Positions 7,885-17,603 of a DNA stretch of 64,000 bases are shown here, in pieces. The notes beneath the pieces are model-generated. The model did not search any database, was not told the origin of the DNA, and worked only from the letters and a program-made list of their open reading frames with translations. Source of the stretch: Deinobacterium chartae (GTDB lineage: Bacteria > Deinococcota > Deinococci > Deinococcales > Deinococcaceae); contig NZ_JACHHG010000012.1 of the NCBI RefSeq assembly GCF_014202645.1, positions 1 to 64,000 on the forward strand, given 5' to 3'. Made by a program: the position numbers and the translations under genes. Position 1 is the first letter of the stretch; each line of letters starts with the position of its first letter.

Positions 7885-9357
7885 TCAGCTCCTGGGCACA
7901 AGGCCCAGCTCCTCCCAGCGCTCCAGGCCCTCGAGCGGCCCGGCGTAACGCACCCGGCCCGCCTCGAGGAGCAGGGCGTGGGTGGTGGTGACCGGCAGAT
8001 CCCCGGGGCGGTGCGCGACGATCACGAAGTTGGCGTTTAGGTCGTCTAGCGCCTCGATCGCGGCGCGCAACCGTTCCCTCGAGGCGGCGTCGAGGTGATT
8101 GAACGGCTCGTCGAGCACCAGCAGGCGCGGACGCGGTGCCAGGGCGCGTGCCAGCAGCAGCCGGGCCAACTGGCCCTGCGACAGCTCGAGGGCGTTTCGC
8201 TCCAGCAGGTCGCTCAGGTCAAAGACCTGCACCAACCGGTGCAGATAGCGTTCCTGTTCGTCGGTGAGCGCTTCGGCAAAGCCCAGGGTTCCGTGAAAAC
8301 CCGAGGCGATCACGTCCCGGCCCAGCATGTCGCGGCGATGGCGGGCGGCCAACTCGGCCGAAACCAGCCCTACCCGGGACTGCACCTGACGGGCGGTGGC
8401 GCGCTCGGGCAGACCAAAGTACCGCACCGCGCCGCCCACCGCGGGCCGCAGTTCGGCGCGCAACAACCGTGCCAGCGTGCTCTTTCCCGCGCCGTTTTCG
8501 CCCAGCAGCGCCCAGTTCTGCCCGGCGCGCAGCTCCCAGGAAACGCCCTCGAGGGCGCGGTGGTCGTTGCGGTACACGTCCACGTTTTCGATGCGGATCA
8601 GGGTCTCGCCCTCGGGCGGCACCATCCGCGCGGGCCGGATGCGCGGAGCGGGCAGCGCAGGCGCCACGGCCCCGCGTCCGATCACGCGGCCCGCCTCGAG
8701 GCGCAGTTCGCGGGTGGTGCCGGGCAGCAGGTCCTCGGGGCGGTGCGAGATCTGAATCCAGGTCAGCTCGGGCCGCGCGCTCACGAAGGCGCGCATCGCC
8801 GCCCTCGAGGCGGCGTCGGCGGCGTCCAGGAACTCGTCGAGCAGCAGCACGTCGGGGTCGGTGATCAGGGCGCGGGCCAGCAGCGTGCGCGCCCGCTGTC
8901 CCTGCGAGAGCGTGCGGAAGTCGCGCCCGGCCAGCGGACCCAGGCCTACCGCGTCCAGCAACGCGTGGGCGCGCGCTTCTTGCTCGGGCGTGAAACTGCC
9001 GCTGGGCAGCGCCGAGTCGCGCAGGCCGCTGAGCACCACGCCGTGCGCGGTCGGCGCCCAGTCGCGCAGCAACAGGCTGTCGCCCAGGTCCGAGGCTACG
9101 CGCGCGAAACGTTCGCGGGCCCGCAGCGGGCTGCGGGTGGTGTGGCCCTCCAGGTGATAGACGCGCAGCCCCGACTCGGGCCACAGTTCACCGCGCACCA
9201 CCCGCAGCAGCGTGCTCTTGCCGGCCCCGTTCGGTCCGCTCAGCGCCCAGCGTTCCCCGGGCCGCAATTCGAAATCGATCGCCTCGAGAACCATCCGTCC
9301 GCCCAGGCGCACGTGAACCCCCTCGAGGCGCACCAGAGGCAGGGATTCGCTCGTCAT
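7885..9357 (-). CDS. tandem ABC ATPase of the ModF/PhrA type
   Basis: 490 residues with two full ABC nucleotide-binding domains. The first has Walker A GPNGAGKST near residue 40 and signature LSQGQRARTLLARAL; the second has GENGAGKST and LSQGQLARLLLARAL with Walker B LLVLDEP. There are no membrane segments and no permease beside it. The layout matches ModF/PhrA-type proteins, a soluble twin-ATPase family linked by name to molybdate uptake or photorepair but poorly understood. The start is ATG 9357, six bases after a TAGGCT -10 box, so the mRNA is probably leaderless. Confidence 0.85.
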   Translation of the reverse strand: MTSESLPLVRLEGVHVRLGGRMVLEAIDFELRPGERWALSGPNGAGKSTLLRVVRGELWPESGLRVYHLEGHTTRSPLRARERFARVASDLGDSLLLRDWAPTAHGVVLSGLRDSALPSGSFTPEQEARAHALLDAVGLGPLAGRDFRTLSQGQRARTLLARALITDPDVLLLDEFLDAADAASRAAMRAFVSARPELTWIQISHRPEDLLPGTTRELRLEAGRVIGRGAVAPALPAPRIRPARMVPPEGETLIRIENVDVYRNDHRALEGVSWELRAGQNWALLGENGAGKSTLARLLRAELRPAVGGAVRYFGLPERATARQVQSRVGLVSAELAARHRRDMLGRDVIASGFHGTLGFAEALTDEQERYLHRLVQVFDLSDLLERNALELSQGQLARLLLARALAPRPRLLVLDEPFNHLDAASRERLRAAIEALDDLNANFVIVAHRPGDLPVTTTHALLLEAGRVRYAGPLEGLERWEELGLVPRS

Positions 9358-9480
9358 GGCCCCAGCCTAACGCCTGAGGAGGGTCCGGGGCGGCATTTGT
9401 GCCGGGCTGGTATAGACCGGCCCGGAAGTAGAACGCGAGAGGACGCCGCGCGGCGTCCTCTCGCGTGGCCGCAGCGGCGT

Positions 9481-10743
<1,263 letters not shown>

Positions 10744-10884
10744 GAGGGCCTCGAGGATACAGAGCGGGAAAGGCGGAGGAGGACGGGGCAGTCAGGGCGG
10801 GCGGCTCAGGAACCTGCGAAAAGAAGCGGCCCCAAGAGCGGGCGTTTCACAGATCCCGGTTCGCGGAAACCCGGGGCCTCTGGC

Positions 10885-11169
10885 TCATTCGATGACCCTG
10901 GGAACCCGGAAAAATCCGTCCTGCTGGTCCACCGCCAGGCCCAGCGCCGCTTCTTGCGGCAACATCTCGCCGGGCTCATCGGGGCGCATGACGTTCTCGA
11001 GGCGCACCGGGCGCTGCATCTCGGGCACCCCTTCGGTGTCGAGTTCGTTCAGCTTCTCGAAGTAGCCCAAGATCTTGTTCAGGTCGGCCTGAACGCGGGC
11101 GGTCTCCTCGGGGGAGAGGTCCAGCCGCGCCAGCGTCTTGAGGTGCTGCATTTCGGCATCGTCGATCAT
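10885..11169 (-). CDS. gatC: aspartyl/glutamyl-tRNA amidotransferase subunit C
   Basis: 94 residues from ATG 11169, chosen because AAGGAG lies seven bases upstream; an in-frame start at 11199 has no such site. GatC stabilises the GatCAB complex that converts Glu-tRNA-Gln or Asp-tRNA-Asn to the amidated form. Typical features: the N-terminal helix HLKTLARLDLSPEE, then ILGYFEKLNELDTEGV, and the C-terminal DGFFRVPRVIE. The gatA and gatB genes are not in this window. Confidence 0.95.
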   Translation of the reverse strand: MIDDAEMQHLKTLARLDLSPEETARVQADLNKILGYFEKLNELDTEGVPEMQRPVRLENVMRPDEPGEMLPQEAALGLAVDQQDGFFRVPRVIE

Positions 11170-11393
11170 CGCTCGCTCCTTGGCGGAGGTTTTCCGCATC
11201 TAGCAGGACATTATAAGGCCGAACGTCCCCAAAAATGCGCCCACGGGTGATCAGGTGCAGGTCCGCTTGCTGCACCTGCGCTGGGGGAGCGGGCGGGACG
11301 CTGATCCGTAAGGGTTCGCTCGCTTCTCTAGGGCGCTTTTCCCCTGCTTCCGGGGGAAGTGCTAGAGTAAGCGCGTATCCGCCGAGCGCGGAT

Positions 11394-11520
11394 TCTCTTA
11401 TCCAGAGCGCGTCAGGGAACTGGCCCTTGGACACGCGCAGCAACCGGCCCTCATCACGGCACGGTGCTCTCCAGCCCACGCGGGGCCGACGATGGCCGTC
11501 CGCCGGGAACGATAAGAGAA
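11394..11520 (+). ncRNA. SAM-I (S-box) riboswitch
   Basis: The S-box landmarks are in order: P1 5' strand TTCTCTTATC (11394-11403), CAGAG, the core AGGGAACTGGCCC, GCAGCAACC, GGTGCTCTCC, and closing GGGAACGATAAGAGAA (11505-11520), whose end pairs with the start. It sits 106 bases before a methionine-pathway enzyme gene. By family knowledge, bound S-adenosylmethionine should turn the gene off. The expression platform is not obvious; G/C-rich pairing just before the GGGAGGA ribosome site would fit translational or termination control. Confidence 0.93.
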
Positions 11521-11626
11521 GGGTTCTCAGGCAGTCGCCGTCCCCTTCTCGAGGTTCGGGAAGAGGACCTGCCGCGTCCTTTTCCCCTGTGCTCCGGGTT
11601 TTGCCCGTGTCTTCCGGGAGGACGAG

Positions 11627-12904
11627 ATGACGACCCCACCCACCGCGCCGCTTTCCGACGCTCACGCCTGCGATACCGCGCCGCTCGGCTTTGGCAGCCT
11701 GGCCGTACACACCGCCGTGCCACGCATCCCTGGCAGCGGCCTGGGCATTCCGCTGCACACCGCCGTGGCCTACCAGTTCGAATCGCTCGAGCACGGTGCG
11801 GACGTGTTCGCCACCAACGAGGGCTACAGCTACGCCCGCCTGCAAAACCCCACCGTAGAAGCCCTCGAGGCGCGGCTGAGAGCGCTCGAGGGAGCCGCTC
11901 ACGCCCTGGCGGTCTCCAGCGGTCAGGCGGCCAGCCTGACCGCTTTTTTATCGGTGTGCCGTGCCGGAGACCACATCGTGGCGACCTCGAGCCTGTTCGG
12001 CGGAACGAGCGGACTGCTGCGCAACGTGCTGCCCAACTTCGGGATCAGCGCCACGCTGGTTCCCAACAGCCCCGAGGCGGTCGAGGCGGCGTGGCAGCCG
12101 AACACCCGGCTGGTGTGGGCCGAGACCATCGGCAATCCGGCGGGCGACGTGGCGGACCTGGGGGCGCTCTCAAGCGTGGCGCACGCGCACGGAGCGCTGC
12201 TGGGCGTGGACAACACCTGGGGCGGGGTGGGCTACCTGTGTCGCCCGCTCGGGTTCGGAGCGGACATCGTCACCCACAGCCTCACCAAATGGGCGGGCGG
12301 GCACGGGGGCACGCTGGGCGGCGCGGTGCTGTTGCGCGAGGCCCCAGACCTTGCGCGCAACCCGATTTTCTGCGAGGGCCAGCCGAGCCTGCTCGAGCAG
12401 CGCGGGGCCGAGGCGCTGGCGTGGCGTGTGCGCTGGCTGGGCGTGCAGCAGTGCGGCATGACCCTGGCCGCTCCGGCGGCGCACGCACTGGCCGTGGGCC
12501 TGGAAACCCTGGCGCTGCGCCTGGCACAGGAGTGCCGCAGCGCCCTCGCGCTGGCCGAGCGTCTGCAGGCACACCCGGGCGTGCTGGGCGTGCAGTATCC
12601 GGGGCTGGCTGCATCGCCGCACCACGCGCTGGCCCGCAAGTACCTGCGCGGCGGTTTCGGGGCGGTGCTGAGCTTCGAGGTGGCGGACCCGGCCCGCTTC
12701 CTGTCGCGGCTGCGACTGGTGCGCATCGCGCCCAACCTGGGCGACACGCGCAGCATGGCCGTTCACCCCTGGACCACCACCCACGGCCGCCTTCCCGAAG
12801 AGCAGCGCCTTGCCGCCGGGGTCAGCCCGCACGGCATCCGGCTGAGCGTGGGCGTAGAAGACCTCGAGGACCTGTGGCGCGACCTCGAGGGGGCGCTGGG
12901 CTGA
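11627..12904 (+). CDS. Cys/Met-metabolism PLP enzyme, probably O-acetylhomoserine sulfhydrylase
   Basis: 425 residues, starting nine bases after GGGAGGA. The PLP-binding lysine is in THSLTKWAGGHG, the substrate/PLP region is in YARLQNPTVEALE and ALAVSSGQAA, and ETIGNPAGDV plus GVDNTWGG hold the cofactor Asp. The C-terminus (RIAPNLGDTRSMAVHPWTTT) is typical of the MetY branch, and the length favours MetY over the roughly 390-residue cystathionine gamma-synthases. The reaction would be O-acetyl- (or succinyl-) homoserine plus sulfide to homocysteine. The SAM riboswitch upstream supports a role in methionine synthesis. Confidence 0.88.
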   Translation: MTTPPTAPLSDAHACDTAPLGFGSLAVHTAVPRIPGSGLGIPLHTAVAYQFESLEHGADVFATNEGYSYARLQNPTVEALEARLRALEGAAHALAVSSGQAASLTAFLSVCRAGDHIVATSSLFGGTSGLLRNVLPNFGISATLVPNSPEAVEAAWQPNTRLVWAETIGNPAGDVADLGALSSVAHAHGALLGVDNTWGGVGYLCRPLGFGADIVTHSLTKWAGGHGGTLGGAVLLREAPDLARNPIFCEGQPSLLEQRGAEALAWRVRWLGVQQCGMTLAAPAAHALAVGLETLALRLAQECRSALALAERLQAHPGVLGVQYPGLAASPHHALARKYLRGGFGAVLSFEVADPARFLSRLRLVRIAPNLGDTRSMAVHPWTTTHGRLPEEQRLAAGVSPHGIRLSVGVEDLEDLWRDLEGALG

Positions 12905-12912
12905 AGCCCCGG

Positions 12913-13812
12913 TCAGGGCAGGTGGGGCAGCACGGCCACGACCGGGGCGATCATGACCAGCGATCCGGCGGTCGTGAGGGCTACGGTGTTGGCCACGCTG
13001 GGCACGTCCCCGCCGAACTCGCCCGCCAGCAAGAAGGCGTTGACGGCGGTGGGCATGGCGGCGGCGAGCACCAGCGCGTGCAGTTGGGCGCCGTCCAGTC
13101 CGAGCAGGTGCGCGGCGCCAAAGGCGACCAGCGGGCCGGCGAGCAGGCGCAGGCCGCTGGCCGTGAGCACCGGGCGGGTCAGGCGCGGCCAGCCCCCGGC
13201 GCCGAGCTGCAGGCCCAGCACCAGCAGCATCAGCGGCAAGGTGGCCTGCGCGAGCAGGTCTACGCCGCGCATGACGCCCAGCGGCAGTTCGACGTGCAGG
13301 GCCCGCAGCAGCAGCGCTGCGAGAATGCACCAGATCAGCGGCAGCCGCAGCACCGCGCGCAGGCTGCCGCGCAGCCCACCGCCGCTGCCGTACAGCGCCG
13401 GACCCAGCACCGAGGTCACGATGACCGAGGTCAGGAAGATCATCAGGCCGTACTGAAAGCCGGTTTCGCCAAAAGCGAACAGCGCGATGGGCAGGCCGAA
13501 GTTGCCGTTGTTGCCGATCACCACCGCCGCGACCACCGAGCGGCGGGTGGCGGGCTCGAAGCGGCGCGCCCCCAGCCACGCCAGCAGGCCCATGACTGCT
13601 GCCCCTGCCAGGTAGGCGGCCACCAGCCGAGAAGCCTCCGCGAGCTGTACCGGGGTGGTCAGCAGCGTGTCGAGAACCAGCGCGGGAGTCAGGGCGTACA
13701 GCACCAGCCTCGAGAGGCTGGCGCGGTCGATCGGCAGGTGCCGGGAGACCACGATGCCCACCGCGGCGATCAGGGCGGCGGGCAACACGACGTTCAGCAG
13801 GGCCGAAAACAC
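12913..13812 (-). CDS. AEC-family (auxin efflux carrier) transporter
   Basis: 299 residues with about ten membrane helices in two five-helix halves, typical of AEC transporters. The conserved NNGNFGLPIALFAFG segment lies in the fourth helix region, and MPTAVNAFLLAGEFGGD lies in the second half. I place the start at GTG 13812 because a -10 box (TATGCT) lies six bases upstream; the frame extends further but reads less well. Substrate unknown; relatives export organic acids or auxin-like compounds. It converges with the metY-like gene, only eight bases away. Confidence 0.85.
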   Translation of the reverse strand: MFSALLNVVLPAALIAAVGIVVSRHLPIDRASLSRLVLYALTPALVLDTLLTTPVQLAEASRLVAAYLAGAAVMGLLAWLGARRFEPATRRSVVAAVVIGNNGNFGLPIALFAFGETGFQYGLMIFLTSVIVTSVLGPALYGSGGGLRGSLRAVLRLPLIWCILAALLLRALHVELPLGVMRGVDLLAQATLPLMLLVLGLQLGAGGWPRLTRPVLTASGLRLLAGPLVAFGAAHLLGLDGAQLHALVLAAAMPTAVNAFLLAGEFGGDVPSVANTVALTTAGSLVMIAPVVAVLPHLP

Positions 13813-13933
13813 GTCTGCAGCATAAATCCCGGTGCGGCGAAGCGGGAGCTGACCCCTAGGCGACCCGCGCATGGCGGCGGGCCAGGGCACTTCGCGGCGG
13901 TACCCGGTGTTCGCTGCGCCCTCGAGGATGCGA

Positions 13934-14830
13934 TCAGGACGCGGCGCGGCGCGACTCGGTGATCAGGCGCAGCAGCGTCTTGGACTCGCGGGTCAGAAAC
14001 AGCGGGCTGGCGCTCACGACGCTGTACTCGAGGGTGATGTTGGGTGCCTCGATCTGCAAGCTGGCGATCAGCCCGGCTTGCAGATCGCGCTGGACCAGGC
14101 TGCGCGGCAGGATCGAGACACCCAGGCCGCGCATCAGGGCCTCGCGCACGGCTGCGACGCTGCCCAGCCGGAGCTGACGTGCGGGCAGCACGGCCGATTC
14201 CTTGAGCAGGCGGTCGGCGTGCTGTGACAGCGAGGACTCCGCCGAACTCCACAAGAACGTGTCGGCGGCGATGGCGGTCAGGGGCGTAAAGCCCATCCCG
14301 GCCAGCGGGTGGCCTCGAGGTACGACCAGGGCCAGGTCTTCGGAGTGAAAGCGTTGGGCGCTGAGACCTTCGGGCAGCGCCTGGCGTCCGCTGACCACCA
14401 GAGCAGCCTCGAGCCGACCCCCCTGCACCTGGCTGATCAGGTGTTCGGAGTGCGCGCTTTCTGCCAGGACCGTGTAGCCCTCGGCGTGGGCGTGGGTGAT
14501 GACCGAGGGCGCGAAGCTGCCAAGCGTCCACGACAGGCCCAGCCGCAGCGGGCGCAGCGTGGGCTGCTGGGCATGACGGATGGTTTCGGCGGCGCCGCGC
14601 GTGGCCGAGGCGACGACGTTGGCATAGCCCAGCAGGCGGGTTCCGGCTTCGGTGAGCACGATGCCGCGTGAGCTGCGGCGGTACAGGCGTTGTCCGGCCA
14701 GTTCCTGCAGGGCCCGCAACTGACCGCTGACGGCGGGCTGGCTGAGCTCGAGGGCCTCGGCGGCGCGGCTGATGTTGCCGTATTCGGCCACGACGCTGAA
14801 GGTGATCAGGTGGTCGGGGTCGAGGTGCAT
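13934..14830 (-). CDS. LysR-family transcriptional regulator
   Basis: 298 residues. The winged helix-turn-helix is at residues 1-60 (FSVVAEYGNISRAAEALELS, then QPAVSGQLRALQ) and the effector-binding domain is at 90-298. ATG 14830 lies five bases from a TACACT -10 box, so the mRNA is probably leaderless. It reads towards the AEC transporter on the same strand, with a 121-base gap, so it may regulate that transporter. On the other side lies the small membrane protein gene, divergently transcribed. Confidence 0.92.
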   Translation of the reverse strand: MHLDPDHLITFSVVAEYGNISRAAEALELSQPAVSGQLRALQELAGQRLYRRSSRGIVLTEAGTRLLGYANVVASATRGAAETIRHAQQPTLRPLRLGLSWTLGSFAPSVITHAHAEGYTVLAESAHSEHLISQVQGGRLEAALVVSGRQALPEGLSAQRFHSEDLALVVPRGHPLAGMGFTPLTAIAADTFLWSSAESSLSQHADRLLKESAVLPARQLRLGSVAAVREALMRGLGVSILPRSLVQRDLQAGLIASLQIEAPNITLEYSVVSASPLFLTRESKTLLRLITESRRAAS

Positions 14831-15026
14831 GGTTCAGTGTAGCGCGCTGCGGGCATGGTTATCAGGAAAAATTATAACGCGATGGTATTTGGGTTTATTG
14901 CTGATTTTTTGTGCGCCACCTATTCTGAGAGCGTTGCCCGCCTTCGCAGCGAAGGCCCGGAGCCGACCGGGCCTCACAGGGGAGGTCTGGGAATCGGACA
15001 GGGTGCAACCGGTCAGGGAGCGTGTC

Positions 15027-15245
15027 ATGAACCTCGAGAGCTGGACTCCACAGGACATCGCCCGGCGCGTTTCGATCGCGCTGGGTACGTTGATTGGCGT
15101 GACCATCTGGGCCACGGTGACCTTCGATCAGGGCCAGGGTGCCTGGCGCGGTCTGCTGCTGGGTTTGCCCATCGGCGTGGTATCGACGCTGGTGATCTGG
15201 GGGATATGGACGCTGCTTCTGCGCGCGCAGGGGCCGCGCGAGTAA
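15027..15245 (+). CDS. small two-helix membrane protein
   Basis: 72 residues from ATG 15027 with GGGAG upstream. Two predicted membrane helices (VSIALGTLIGVTIWATVTF and GLLLGLPIGVVSTLVIWGIW) are joined by a short acidic loop, with a polar C-terminal tail. No family recognised. It is divergent from the LysR gene and lies just before the Rrf2 promoter. Confidence 0.7.
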   Translation: MNLESWTPQDIARRVSIALGTLIGVTIWATVTFDQGQGAWRGLLLGLPIGVVSTLVIWGIWTLLLRAQGPRE

Positions 15246-15255
15246 GCCTGGGCGG

Positions 15256-15292
15256 TTGACACCCCACGCCTGTTGTAAATAGAATTTTTACA
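15256..15292 (+). promoter_or_regulatory. sigma-70-type promoter with overlapping palindromic operator
   Basis: -35 TTGACA (15256-15261), 18-base spacer, -10 TAGAAT (15280-15285). A palindrome, TGTAAA-N7-TTTACA (15274-15292), covers the -10 box. Placed just before an Rrf2-family gene, it is a good candidate for the regulator's own operator. Confidence 0.8.
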
Positions 15293-15312
15293 TTCCGGGG
15301 AAGGGGGCCACC

Positions 15313-15729
15313 ATGAACAGTCAGTACGCCATCGCAGTGCATGTTCTGTCCCTGATCAGCCTGTATCCGAACAGCGCTGCTTCCTCCGAGGACATTGCCG
15401 CCAGCGTCGGGGTCCACCCGGTCATCGTGCGCAACGTCAGCGGCATGCTGCGCCGCGCCGGGCTGCTGCAGACCCAGCAGGGCGTGGCCGGGGCCCGCCT
15501 GACCCGCAAACCCGAACACATCACCCTGCTCGAGGTGTACCGCGCCGTGGGCGGTCCGAACTCGGTGTTCCGCCTGCACGAGCGCCCCAACCCGAACTGC
15601 CCGGTCGGGGCCCACATCCAGACGACCCTCGAGGACGTGTTCGCCGACGCCCAGGCCGCGCTCGAGGCGCGCCTGGCCAGCGTGACCCTGCACGACGTGG
15701 CCTCGAGGATCGTGCAGCGCGCCGGCTGA
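15313..15729 (+). CDS. Rrf2-family transcriptional regulator (YwnA type)
   Basis: 138 residues; ATG 15313 follows a GGGG-containing ribosome site. It has the N-terminal winged helix of Rrf2 proteins (MNSQYAIAVHVLSLI, then ASVGVHPVIVRNV and LRRAGLLQTQQGVAGARL) and a dimerisation helix at the end. Only one cysteine is present (PNPNCPVGAHIQ), not the three that bind an iron-sulfur cluster in IscR or NsrR. It is therefore probably a cluster-free, redox- or ligand-sensing YwnA-like regulator, probably autoregulated through the upstream palindrome. Confidence 0.9.
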   Translation: MNSQYAIAVHVLSLISLYPNSAASSEDIAASVGVHPVIVRNVSGMLRRAGLLQTQQGVAGARLTRKPEHITLLEVYRAVGGPNSVFRLHERPNPNCPVGAHIQTTLEDVFADAQAALEARLASVTLHDVASRIVQRAG

Positions 15730-15735
15730 TCCGGG

Positions 15736-15760
15736 CGGCTTTCCCCGGAAAAAGCCGTTT
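15736..15760 (+). terminator. weak intrinsic terminator after the Rrf2 gene
   Basis: CGGCTTT (15736-15742) and AAAGCCG (15751-15757) form a 7-bp stem around an 8-base loop, followed by TTT. Confidence 0.5.
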
Positions 15761-16026
15761 CGGGTCGTGCAGGTGGTGATCGGCGAGCGGTCTTAAGCCG
15801 CAGACGGCATGACTTGCCGGCTGTGCCGCTCCAGCAGAGGCAGGCGGGTCAGGCGTGGCCCACCTGCTTTTTTCGAAGATGTAGCCGGATGTGCAGCGCC
15901 AGACGGGACCGCACGTTATTGTAGAGAGGACGTTATTCGCCCGGCACGGCGCCGACTTCGGTGTTCCGTGCTTTCGAACCTGAGCCGATTTCCTCTCGCT
16001 CTGCCCGTACGCTCTGGAGGCCGCTT

Positions 16027-17523
16027 TTGGAACACGCCAGTTCTGCTGATCTGCCCATCGTTTTGATTTCTGTACTGCTATTGCTCAGTCTGATCGCCAG
16101 CAAAATCGGAGGACGGCTCGGAATTCCGGGACTGCTCCTCTTTTTGGTGGTCGGCATGCTGGCCGGGAGCGAAGGGATCGGCCACATCGATTTCAGCAAC
16201 TATCAGGCGACCCAGTACGCTGGCACGGTCGCCCTGGCCTTCATCCTGTACTCGGGCGGTTTGGAGACCAACTGGAAGACCACCCGACCGGTGCTGCTCA
16301 AGGGCCTGTCGCTGGCCACGCTGGGCGTGGTCGCGACCACCGGTTTGGTCGGGTTGGTCGCCCACTACCTGTTTGGCCTGCCGTGGCTGGTCAGCTTCTT
16401 GCTGGGTGCCGTGGTCTCCTCGACCGACGCGAGCGCGGTGTTCAGCGTGCTCAAGGAGCGGGCCCTCGGGCTCAAGGGGCAGATCCGTCCGCTGCTCGAG
16501 TTCGAGTCGGGCGTGAACGACCCGATGGCGGTCTTTTTGGTGATCGGCCTGACCGAACTGGTCATCCACCCTGAGCTTCCCATCACCGCGATCATTCCGC
16601 TGTTTTTGCAGCAGATGCTGCTGGGCGGCGTGCTCGGCTTCGGGCTGGGCCTGCTGGCCGTGCGGGTCATGAACCGCATCAACCTGCCCTCGGACGGGCT
16701 GTACACCGTGCTGTCCATCGCCATTGTGGGGTTGGTGTACGGTCTGACCGCGCTGGTGGGCGGCAGCGGCTTCCTGGCGGTGTACGTGGCGGGCGTGGTG
16801 CTGGGTAACAGCGAGTTCATCCACAAGCGCTCGGTGCGCCAGTGGCACGAAGGGCTCACCTACCTCCTCGAGGTGGGCATGTTCTTGCTGCTGGGTCTGC
16901 TGGTCTTTCCCTCGCAGGTGCTGGCAGTGGCAGTCCCGGCACTGCTGCTGTCGCTGTTTTTGATGTTCGTGGCGCGTCCGGTGGCGGTGTTTGTCAGTCT
17001 GGCCCTGGCCCGTATGCCGCGCAGCCACCAGGGCATGGTCGCCTGGGTAGGGCTGCGTGGCGCGGTGCCGATCATCCTGGCCACCTTTCCGTTGCTGGCC
17101 GATGTGCCCGGAGCCCAGACCATCTTCAACGTCTCGTTTTTTATCGTGCTGACCAGCCTGCTGATTCAGGGCACCACCCTGCCCTCCGTGGCGCGCCTGC
17201 TGAAGGTGGCCGCACCCCTGCCGCACAAGAGCGTGATGCCGCTGACCTACACGCCTACCGGCGCGGGCAAGAACGACATGGTCGAGATCGTAGTTCCCCA
17301 GGGTTCGGCGGTGGTGGGAAAACGCATCGTGGACCTGCACTTTCCGCCCGAGGCCCTGATCTTGCTGATTCACCGCGGCGACGAATACGTGATTCCCAAG
17401 GGAGCGACCATGATCGAGGCGGGCGATGGCATCCAGATCCTGGGAAGCAAGCAGTTCATCGAAGAGGTGCGGCAGCGCGTGCAGCGGACGCACAAGGCCC
17501 TGCTGACCGACGACCCGGGCTGA
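16027..17523 (+). CDS. cation/proton antiporter with C-terminal TrkA-C domain (NhaP2/CvrA type)
   Basis: 498 residues from TTG 16027. This start is chosen because CTGGAGG ends six bases upstream, although the frame extends further back. Residues 1-395 are a CPA1-type antiporter with about 12 helices. Key segments are ALAFILYSGGLETNW, VVSSTDASAVFSVL, and FESGVNDPMAVFLV with the conserved Asp. MVAWVGLRGAVPIILATFPL comes near the end of the membrane part. Residues about 415-485 form an RCK_C regulatory domain (VEIVVPQGSAVVGKRIVDL). It probably exchanges K+ or Na+ for H+. Confidence 0.92.
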   Translation: MEHASSADLPIVLISVLLLLSLIASKIGGRLGIPGLLLFLVVGMLAGSEGIGHIDFSNYQATQYAGTVALAFILYSGGLETNWKTTRPVLLKGLSLATLGVVATTGLVGLVAHYLFGLPWLVSFLLGAVVSSTDASAVFSVLKERALGLKGQIRPLLEFESGVNDPMAVFLVIGLTELVIHPELPITAIIPLFLQQMLLGGVLGFGLGLLAVRVMNRINLPSDGLYTVLSIAIVGLVYGLTALVGGSGFLAVYVAGVVLGNSEFIHKRSVRQWHEGLTYLLEVGMFLLLGLLVFPSQVLAVAVPALLLSLFLMFVARPVAVFVSLALARMPRSHQGMVAWVGLRGAVPIILATFPLLADVPGAQTIFNVSFFIVLTSLLIQGTTLPSVARLLKVAAPLPHKSVMPLTYTPTGAGKNDMVEIVVPQGSAVVGKRIVDLHFPPEALILLIHRGDEYVIPKGATMIEAGDGIQILGSKQFIEEVRQRVQRTHKALLTDDPG

Positions 17524-17540
17524 AGCCCTGCTGACCCGTA

Positions 17541-17591
17541 GCGGGGTTGACAAGCAGGGGCCTTCTAGAGGCCCCTGCTTGTCAACCCCGC
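17541..17591. terminator. 23-bp perfect hairpin between convergent genes
   Basis: Left arm 17541-17563, loop TCTAG, right arm 17569-17591; all 23 pairs match. It lies between the antiporter and the convergent hydrolase. The plus-strand side runs into GCGTTTTGG, so it is a likely bidirectional terminator. Confidence 0.85.
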
Positions 17592-17603
17592 GCGTTTTGG
17601 GGA

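Noticed and set aside
11464-13962. Plus-strand frame of 832 codons spanning the riboswitch, metY and the AEC gene
   Set aside because: Low-complexity Arg/Gly/Ala composition; it overlaps known genes in other frames and has no recognisable motif.
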